From positions 62,001 to 126,000 of the forward strand of contig CACGGJ010000002.1 of NCBI GenBank assembly GCA_902572515.1: 64,000 nucleotides of DNA, read 5' to 3'. The notes below the pieces were generated by a model that saw only the letters and a program-made list of their open reading frames with translations, ran no database searches and was not told where the DNA came from. Source of the DNA: an uncultured Pelagibacteraceae bacterium. GTDB lineage: Bacteria > Pseudomonadota > Alphaproteobacteria > Pelagibacterales > Pelagibacteraceae. Positions 57,110 through 64,000 of this stretch are shown here, one piece after another. The position numbers and the translations under genes are program-made. Each line of letters starts with the position of its first letter. The first letter of the stretch is position 1.

Positions 57110-57823
57110 ATGAATTCATTAGACGCCAACATCAGAAATACCAAAACTAAAGGTGAATTAAATTCATTAAGAGATAATGGTAATGTGCCTGCTATAATTT
57201 ATGGTGGGGAGGCTCAAAACGAGAAAATTTCCATATCTAAAAAAATACTTAAATCACTAATTGAAAAAGAAAACTTTTTATCAAGCATCATAACTTTAAA
57301 TATTGATGGCAAACCTCAAAAAGTTCTACCAAGAGAAATAAAATATGACATTATATCAGATGAACCAATTCATGTAGACTTTCTAAGAATTGTTGCAGGT
57401 ATAAAAGTTAGAATTGAAGTTCCGGTAAAATTTTTAAATCATGAAAAATCTCCTGGTTTAAAAAGGGGTGGGGTTTTAAATATTGTACGAAGAAAAGTAG
57501 AGCTAAAATGTCCAAGCGAAAAAATTCCTGAAAATCTTGTAATAGATCTTGATGGAGTTGATATAGGAGAGAGTTTTAAAATCTCTTCTATAAATCTTGA
57601 CAGTGAAGTTACTCCTACAATTCAAGGAAGAGATTTCGTAATTGCAACACTAGCAGCTCCGACTGTTATGAAAGAACCTGAAAAACCTGCAGAAGCTGAG
57701 GCGGCTGAGGGAGAGGGTGCTGAAGGAGCAGAAGCGGCAGCAGCTGAGGGTGGAGATAAGCCAGCAGCTGAAGGTGATAAAAAAGAAGGTGAAGATAAAA
57801 AACCTGCTGAAGAGAAAAAATAA
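57110..57823 (+). CDS. rplY: 50S ribosomal protein L25/Ctc with long acidic Ala/Glu tail
   Basis: L25-TL5 architecture (RDNGNVPAIIYGGE, PREIKYDIISDEPIHVDFLRI), tail EPEKPAEAEAAEGEGAEGAEAAAAEGGDKPAAEGDKKEG. Confidence 0.95.
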   Translation: MNSLDANIRNTKTKGELNSLRDNGNVPAIIYGGEAQNEKISISKKILKSLIEKENFLSSIITLNIDGKPQKVLPREIKYDIISDEPIHVDFLRIVAGIKVRIEVPVKFLNHEKSPGLKRGGVLNIVRRKVELKCPSEKIPENLVIDLDGVDIGESFKISSINLDSEVTPTIQGRDFVIATLAAPTVMKEPEKPAEAEAAEGEGAEGAEAAAAEGGDKPAAEGDKKEGEDKKPAEEKK

Positions 57824-57864
57824 GTTAATTAAAATTGAATTTTATCCTCCAATATTAATATTTT

Positions 57865-58425
57865 ATGCTTCTACTTGTAGGATTAGGCAATCCAACCCCA
57901 GACAGTGAAAACAATAGACACAATATTGGTTTCAAGATTATAGATGCAATAAATAAAAAATTTGGACTTTCAAAACAAAAACCAAAATTCAAAGGACTTC
58001 TTACGACTGGTAATGTAGGAGATCAAAAGGTTTACGCTATTAAACCTTTAACTTTTATGAATAATTCTGGAATTTGTATTAGAGAATTAATTGAATATTT
58101 TAAAATAGATGCTCAGAATGTTATCGTTTTTCATGATGATCTAGATATAGAATTTGGAAAGATTAAAGCAAAATTTGGTGGATCTGATGCTGGACATAAC
58201 GGAATTGCATCAATAGATAAATTTATTGGTAAAGATTATTCAAGAGTTCGAATAGGAATTGGTAAACCAAAAGATAAAATTGAAGTAAGTGATTTTGTTC
58301 TTCAAAATTTTGATGAGGATGAAATGCTTGAATTGGAAAAAATTACAAATAACATCACAGATACTATTTCAATACTTATCGACAAAAAATTAGATTTATT
58401 CTCTAGCACTGTAAATAATAAATAA
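57865..58425 (+). CDS. pth: Peptidyl-tRNA hydrolase
   Basis: LLVGLGNPTPDSENNRHNIGF, KPLTFMNNSG, FHDDLDIEFGKIKAKFGGSDAGHNG. Confidence 0.97.
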   Translation: MLLLVGLGNPTPDSENNRHNIGFKIIDAINKKFGLSKQKPKFKGLLTTGNVGDQKVYAIKPLTFMNNSGICIRELIEYFKIDAQNVIVFHDDLDIEFGKIKAKFGGSDAGHNGIASIDKFIGKDYSRVRIGIGKPKDKIEVSDFVLQNFDEDEMLELEKITNNITDTISILIDKKLDLFSSTVNNK

Positions 58426-59498
58426 TGAGTTTTAAATGTGGAATTGTTGGTTTGCCTAATGTGGGTAAATCTACACTTTTCAATGCACTTACAAACTCAA
58501 GCAAAGCTCAAGCTGCAAATTTTCCATTTTGCACCATAGATCCCAATGTGGGAGTAGTCCCTGTTCCAGACGAAAGATTGAACAAATTATCAGAAGTTTC
58601 AAAATCAAAAAAAACAATAAATACAACTATTTCATTTGTAGACATAGCTGGTCTTGTCAAAGGTGCTTCTAAAGGTGAAGGATTAGGCAATAAATTTCTG
58701 TCCCACATAAGAGAAGTTGATGCAGTTATTCATATGATTAGATGCTTTGACTCAGATGATATTCAAAATGTTAATCCTGATGTTGACCCAATAAGAGATC
58801 TTGAGATCATTGAAACTGAGATGATGCTAGCTGATTTAGAATCTATTCAAAAAAGACTTGAAAAAAATAATAAGAAAAATGTAGACGAAGATCAGATAAA
58901 GATTTTAGAAATTGCATTAGACTGTATTAATAATGATAAAGATATATCAATATTAAAATCTCAATTTGATACCAAACAACTTAATCAAAGTGGTCTTTTA
59001 TCAATAAAACCAAAGATTTTTGTTTGCAATGTAGATGAACAAAGTGTCCAGGGGGGAAATAAATATACTAAAGACTTTATTGAAAAATTTGGAAAAGATA
59101 ACACTCTGATTGTTTCTGCGGACATAGAGAACCAAATAAATGAATTAGCAGATGATGAAAAAAAAAATTATATGGATATGATTGGTTTAAAAGATACAGG
59201 TTTAAGTATGTTAATTCAAAAAGGCTATAAAATATTAGAACTTGATACGTATTTTACTTCTGGACCTGAAGAAACAAGGGCTTGGACTATACGAAAAAAC
59301 TGCACTGCTCCTAAAGCTGCAGGCGAAATTCATACAGATTTTGAAAAAGGTTTCATTAGAGCTGAAACTATATCTTATGAAGATTTTGTTGCTAATGATG
59401 GATGGGTAAATTCTAAAACTAATGGAAAAATGAGATTAGAAGGTAAAGAATATATTGTTAAAGATGGAGATGTATTAAACTTCAGATTCAACACGTGA
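58425..59498 (+). CDS. ychF: Redox/ribosome-associated GTPase YchF
   Basis: GIVGLPNVGKSTLFNALT, DIAGLVKGASKGEGLGNKFL, TGS C-terminal domain. Confidence 0.97.
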   Translation: MSFKCGIVGLPNVGKSTLFNALTNSSKAQAANFPFCTIDPNVGVVPVPDERLNKLSEVSKSKKTINTTISFVDIAGLVKGASKGEGLGNKFLSHIREVDAVIHMIRCFDSDDIQNVNPDVDPIRDLEIIETEMMLADLESIQKRLEKNNKKNVDEDQIKILEIALDCINNDKDISILKSQFDTKQLNQSGLLSIKPKIFVCNVDEQSVQGGNKYTKDFIEKFGKDNTLIVSADIENQINELADDEKKNYMDMIGLKDTGLSMLIQKGYKILELDTYFTSGPEETRAWTIRKNCTAPKAAGEIHTDFEKGFIRAETISYEDFVANDGWVNSKTNGKMRLEGKEYIVKDGDVLNFRFNT

Positions 59499-60254
59499 CC
59501 AGATTCTTTTCATACTAAAATAAACTAAAACAGTCAAAATAATTAAATAAACAATCGCTTTAAAGCCCATCTGGTGTCGAGATTCTAAATGAGGTTCAGC
59601 TGACCACATTAAAAAGGTCGTTACATCTTTTGACATCTGTTCTACTGTTGCATTTGTTCCATCACCATACTCTACTAATCCATCTGATAATGGAGCAGCC
59701 ATTCTAATTTTGTTACCATACATATATTTGTTGTAGTAAACTCCATCATCTAAAGACACGTTGCTAGGAGCTTCTTCATATCCTTGTAATAAGGAATAGA
59801 TATAGTCAACTCCACCTCCTCTAGCTTTTACTAAAACAGACATGTCTGGAGGGTATGCACCACCATTTGCCGCTTGGGCAGCTTTTACATTGTCATATGG
59901 CATTACAAATTTATCAGATAATTTACCTGGTCTTGTAAACATTTCACCATCTGAATTTGGACCATCAGTTACTTCAAATGAAGCTGCTATAGCTTTAGCC
60001 TGAGCTTCAGAGAATTCTGGCCCTCCAGGCTCTGCTAAATTTCTATAACTTAAATACTTCATCGAATGACATGAGGCACATACTTCAGTATAAACTTGAT
60101 AACCTCTTTGAAGAGAAGCTCTATCAAATTTTCCAAATAGACCCTTAAAACTCCAGTCAGTTTTTAGATATTCTACTTTTTCAGCGGCAAAAGAAAATGA
60201 ATTTGAAGTAATAATTAAGATTATTATAGAAAATAATTTAAGTAAATTTTTCAC
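59475..60254 (-). CDS. petC: Ubiquinol-cytochrome c reductase cytochrome c1
   Basis: CASCHSM heme site, signal peptide, C-terminal TM. Confidence 0.96.
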   Translation of the reverse strand: MKNLLKLFSIIILIITSNSFSFAAEKVEYLKTDWSFKGLFGKFDRASLQRGYQVYTEVCASCHSMKYLSYRNLAEPGGPEFSEAQAKAIAASFEVTDGPNSDGEMFTRPGKLSDKFVMPYDNVKAAQAANGGAYPPDMSVLVKARGGGVDYIYSLLQGYEEAPSNVSLDDGVYYNKYMYGNKIRMAAPLSDGLVEYGDGTNATVEQMSKDVTTFLMWSAEPHLESRHQMGFKAIVYLIILTVLVYFSMKRIWSRVESEV

Positions 60255-60255
60255 C

Positions 60256-61518
60256 TTATTCTATTTTACTTTCTTTATTTCTGGCGGCAGCTAGATTTGG
60301 TGAACCACCTAGAACAGGTTCAGTAATACTTAGAGGCACTGGTAAAGTTTTTTCTTTAAAGCCTAAAACAGGAAGAATAACTAAAAAATGCAAGAAGTAA
60401 TACGCTGTTGCAATTCGTGCTACCAACAAGTAAAGTCCTTCAGCTGGCATCGCACCCACATAGCCAAGTATCAAAACATCTGCAACTAGTATCCAGTAAA
60501 ATTGTTTATATAATGGTCTAAATACTGCTGATCTTATTTTTGAGGTATCTAACCAAGGTAAGACAGCTAAAATTAATATTGCAGATAACATAGCCACAAC
60601 TCCTAGCAATTTATCAGGAACTGATCTTAATATTGCATAAAAAGGTAGCAAATACCATTCAGGAACAATATGTGCAGGTGTTACCATTGGGTTGGCCTCT
60701 ATATAATTGTCTGCATGTCCTAAAATATTTGGTGCATAAAATACAAAGAAGGCAAAAACAATCATGAACATTAGTAAAGCAAAACCATCTTTAATTACGA
60801 TGTAAGGATGGAAAGGCACAGTGTCTTTAGATGGTTTTTTGATATCTATTCCAACTGGATTGTTGTTACCAGGAACATGTAAAGCCCATATGTGTAAAAC
60901 AACTAATCCTAAAATTAAAAATGGAATTAAATAGTGCAAAGTAAAAAATCTAGTTAATGTAGGGTTATCAACTGAATAACCACCCCATAACCAAGTAACT
61001 ATTCCCTCACCTACCAGAGGAATAGCACTAAACAAATTTGTAATAACTGTTGCTCCCCAAAAACTCATTTGACCCCATGGCAACACATAACCCATAAAGG
61101 CTGCAGCCATCATTAATAAATAAATTATTATTCCTAAAATCCATATTATTTCTCTTGGAGATTTATAAGAGCCATAAAACAAAGATCTAAATATATGAAT
61201 ATAAACAGCTAAGAAAAACATTGAAGCGCCGTTTGCATGAATATATCTAATTAACCAACCATAGTTAACATCACGCATGATGTGCTCTACACTTTCAAAA
61301 GCCATATCAGCATGAGCAATATAATGCATTGCAAGAGTTAATCCTGTTACAATTTGAGTGATTAAACAAAAAGTTAAAATTCCACCAAATGTCCACCAAT
61401 AGTTTAAATTTTTAGGTGTTGGGTAATCTGTTAAATGATTTGCAAGAGTTAATAGTGGCAACCTATCATTGAACCACTGTCCTGCTTTCGATTTTGGTCT
61501 GTAATCATGGTCACTCAT
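60256..61518 (-). CDS. petB: Cytochrome b of the bc1 complex
   Basis: [57 protein letters not shown]. Confidence 0.98.
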   Translation of the reverse strand: MSDHDYRPKSKAGQWFNDRLPLLTLANHLTDYPTPKNLNYWWTFGGILTFCLITQIVTGLTLAMHYIAHADMAFESVEHIMRDVNYGWLIRYIHANGASMFFLAVYIHIFRSLFYGSYKSPREIIWILGIIIYLLMMAAAFMGYVLPWGQMSFWGATVITNLFSAIPLVGEGIVTWLWGGYSVDNPTLTRFFTLHYLIPFLILGLVVLHIWALHVPGNNNPVGIDIKKPSKDTVPFHPYIVIKDGFALLMFMIVFAFFVFYAPNILGHADNYIEANPMVTPAHIVPEWYLLPFYAILRSVPDKLLGVVAMLSAILILAVLPWLDTSKIRSAVFRPLYKQFYWILVADVLILGYVGAMPAEGLYLLVARIATAYYFLHFLVILPVLGFKEKTLPVPLSITEPVLGGSPNLAAARNKESKIE

Positions 61519-61539
61519 TTTTTCTTTTCTCTTTTTTCT

Positions 61540-62049
61540 CTATCCAATTTTAATTGTATTGGCGTTAACAAATTCGTATTTGGGAACTTCCATATTCCAA
61601 GGTGCTGGTCCTTTTCTAATTCTTCCAGAAGTATCATAATGAGATCCATGGCATGGACAGAACCAACCATTATAATCACCTTTATCATTTAGAGGCACAC
61701 ATCCAAGGTGAGTACATACACCTAACATAACAAGCCACTCAGGGTTTTTTGCTCTATCTTCATCTTTTTCAGGATGAATTAAATCCTCCATCTTCACAGA
61801 TCTTGCCTCATCAATTTCTTCTTGAGTTCTTCTTCTTATAAATACTGGTTTCCCTCTCCATAAAACAGTCAATGTATTTCCAGGTGTTAATGAACTTACA
61901 TCAACCTCTGTACTAGCTAGTGCTTTAACAGAAGCATCTGGATTCATTTGATCTATCATTGGCCACACTACTGCAGCGGCACCAACAGCACCTACAGCAG
62001 TGGTAGCTGTAAATAAAAAATCTCTTCTTTTTGTTTTTTTTTCAGACAC
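61540..62049 (-). CDS. petA: Rieske iron-sulfur protein
   Basis: Tat-like RRDFLF, CTHLGC and CPCHGSHYD cluster ligands. Confidence 0.97.
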   Translation of the reverse strand: MSEKKTKRRDFLFTATTAVGAVGAAAVVWPMIDQMNPDASVKALASTEVDVSSLTPGNTLTVLWRGKPVFIRRRTQEEIDEARSVKMEDLIHPEKDEDRAKNPEWLVMLGVCTHLGCVPLNDKGDYNGWFCPCHGSHYDTSGRIRKGPAPWNMEVPKYEFVNANTIKIG

Positions 62050-62141
62050 TTTTAGTTGCTTTAATTATTATCTCTTTTTGATTTAAAATAGTTAATATAC
62101 GAATTCATATAATATAAAATAATTATTTTACTACTGAAAGA

Positions 62142-62615
62142 ATGACACAGAATTCAACAATTTTAGGACCCAAAATAGCTTTGTATGAGCCTGATATACC
62201 TCAGAATACAGCTGCAATCATTAGAACCTGTGCTTGTTTGGGTGCTAAATTAGAAATAATTGAACCATGTGGCTTTCTATTATCAGACAAACGTTTTAAA
62301 AGAGTGGTTATGGACTATATGGACTATAGTCAAATAGAGTTTTATCAAAGTTCTGAAAAATTTTTTGAAGCAAAAAAGAAACAGAGAGTCGTATTGATGA
62401 CAACTAAGGCTTCAATAAATTATACTAAATTTAAATTTAAGCCTGATGATACTATTTTGTTTGGAAGAGAAAGTGCTGGGGTACCCGGAAAGGTTCATAA
62501 AATGATCAAAAATCGTTTAAAAATACCAATGAATAATCAAGTAAGATCTCTTAATATTGCGTCGTCTGTTGCCATTGTTTTGGCAGAAAGTTTGCGTCAA
62601 ATAGAATTAATATAA
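62142..62615 (+). CDS. trmL: tRNA (cytidine(34)-2'-O)-methyltransferase
   Basis: SPOUT motifs: LYEPDIPQNTAAIIRTCACLGAKLEIIEPCGF, LFGRESAGVP, IPMNNQVRSLNIASSVAIVLAE. Confidence 0.95.
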   Translation: MTQNSTILGPKIALYEPDIPQNTAAIIRTCACLGAKLEIIEPCGFLLSDKRFKRVVMDYMDYSQIEFYQSSEKFFEAKKKQRVVLMTTKASINYTKFKFKPDDTILFGRESAGVPGKVHKMIKNRLKIPMNNQVRSLNIASSVAIVLAESLRQIELI

Positions 62616-62616
62616 A

Positions 62617-63444
62617 ATGGATATTTCAATCAAAAAAGACTTAGCGAGTAATTGGTTTAAGCTATTACAAAATGCAATATGTGACGACATTTTAAAAATT
62701 GAAAAAAACAAAGTAAATTTTCAATCAACTTCTTGGAATAGAAACATTAAAAAAGATGAGGGTGGTGGTGAATATAGAATTCTTAAAAATGGAAAAGTTT
62801 TTGAAAAAGTAGGAGTAAATTTTTCAAAAGTTTATGGAAAATTTCCTAAGCAATTTCAAAAGAATATACCGGGCGCAAGTAAAGATCCTAGATTTTGGGC
62901 ATCAGGAATATCAATAGTTATGCACATGCAAAATCCCCATATTCCTGCAATGCATTTTAATACCAGATTTATTTGTACAACAAAGAATTGGTTTGGTGGA
63001 GGTATGGATGTAACCCCAGCAATAAAGGATAAAAAAGAGAAGAAAAACTTTCATAAAATATTAAAAGCAATGTGTGATAGACATAATAAAAATTATTATA
63101 AAAAATATAAAAAGTGGTGTGATGAATATTTTTATCTACCTCACAGAAAAGAAGCAAGAGGTATAGGTGGAATCTTTTTTGACTATAAAAATGATAATTT
63201 TGAAAATGACTTTAAATTTGTCAGAGATGTTGGTGTTACATTTCAAATACTATTTAATGAAATAATTAAAAAAAAAATAAAAAGAAAATGGACTTTAAAA
63301 GACAAAGAGTTTCAGTATATTAAAAGAGGTCGATACACAGAATTTAATTTGCTCTATGATAGAGGAACAAAATTTGGGCTACAAACTGGTGGTAATGTTG
63401 AAGGAATTTTAATGTCATTACCTCCGATTGCAAAATGGAAATAA
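62617..63444 (+). CDS. hemF: Oxygen-dependent coproporphyrinogen III oxidase
   Basis: [65 protein letters not shown]. Confidence 0.97.
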   Translation: MDISIKKDLASNWFKLLQNAICDDILKIEKNKVNFQSTSWNRNIKKDEGGGEYRILKNGKVFEKVGVNFSKVYGKFPKQFQKNIPGASKDPRFWASGISIVMHMQNPHIPAMHFNTRFICTTKNWFGGGMDVTPAIKDKKEKKNFHKILKAMCDRHNKNYYKKYKKWCDEYFYLPHRKEARGIGGIFFDYKNDNFENDFKFVRDVGVTFQILFNEIIKKKIKRKWTLKDKEFQYIKRGRYTEFNLLYDRGTKFGLQTGGNVEGILMSLPPIAKWK

Positions 63445-63448
63445 AAAA

Positions 63449-63925
63449 ATGGATAAAGAGCCAATAACATTAAACGGACTAAATAAACTAAAAGAAGAAT
63501 TAGTTTTTTTAAAAGAAAAAAAAAGACCTGAAATAGTAGCTGCAATTGCTGAAGCAAGATCCCATGGAGACCTTAAAGAAAATGCTGAATATCATGCAGC
63601 TAAAGAAGAACAATCTCATAACGAAGGAAGAATAACCGAAATTAACGACATTATTGCAAGAGCAAATGTTATTGATGTTACAAAACTAAATAATGAAGGA
63701 AAAGTAATTTTTGGATCTACAGTTTATTTAGAAGATTTAGATACCGGTGAAAAAATTAATTATAAAATTGTTGGAAGAGATGAGGCAGATTTAAAACAAA
63801 AACTAATTTTCTTTCAATCACCAATTGGTAAAGGTTTGATTGGAAAAAATAAAAGTGATTTAGTTGAAATAAATACACCCTCTGGTGTAAAAAATTTTGA
63901 AATTAAAGACGTTAAATATATTTAA
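63449..63925 (+). CDS. greA: Transcription elongation factor GreA
   Basis: [52 protein letters not shown]; likely ATG at 63449. Confidence 0.97.
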   Translation: MDKEPITLNGLNKLKEELVFLKEKKRPEIVAAIAEARSHGDLKENAEYHAAKEEQSHNEGRITEINDIIARANVIDVTKLNNEGKVIFGSTVYLEDLDTGEKINYKIVGRDEADLKQKLIFFQSPIGKGLIGKNKSDLVEINTPSGVKNFEIKDVKYI

Positions 63926-64000
63926 CTTTTAACTATTTGCTGTACTTGCTTATCTGAAATTTGAAATCCGTTTTGAACCCAAATTTCTTCTATTTTTTTT
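63922..64000 (-). CDS. C-terminal end of an unidentified protein (runs off the window)
   Basis: Open minus-strand frame ...[25 protein letters not shown]-stop; convergent 4-nt overlap with greA. Confidence 0.45.
   Translation of the reverse strand, partial: KKIEEIWVQNGFQISDKQVQQIVKS

Noticed and set aside
56613-57144. Minus-strand ORFs antisense to prs/rplY
   Set aside because: Antisense to conserved prs; no independent support.

Overview
The window is a gene-dense, AT-rich bacterial chromosome segment. Gene content, gene order and codon bias suggest a streamlined alphaproteobacterium of the SAR11/Pelagibacter type; this is inference, since no 16S or database search was possible. I see no mobile elements, CRISPR arrays, rRNA operons or prophage. 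It is core genome: fumC end, uvrD, pepP, ligA, bamD, lpxC, a complete but rearranged division/cell-wall (dcw) cluster from mraZ to ftsQ, rnpB, mlaA/mlaC, two tRNAs, rpoD-dnaG-yqeY, carAB, trxB, aspC, uvrB, folate-type genes, uvrC, pgsA, ilvE, a MarR/response regulator/kinase set, lgt-midA-pgeF-prs-rplY-pth-ychF, the bc1 complex, trmL, hemF and greA. The most notable observations are: (1) a tRNA-Val(GAC) cloverleaf with perfect stems whose D-loop and T-loop both lack the usual GG and TTC elements; (2) a 232-aa protein in the ftsA slot that looks like FtsA without its actin-like 2A/2B core; (3) ftsZ sitting between mraZ and rsmH instead of after ftsA; (4) a clear sigma70-type promoter overlaid by three 10-bp-spaced TGGG repeats (MraZ-box-like) upstream of mraZ; (5) repeated tail-to-tail gene overlaps, three of them sharing a 4-nt palindromic double stop. 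I found no obvious multi-gene undescribed system.
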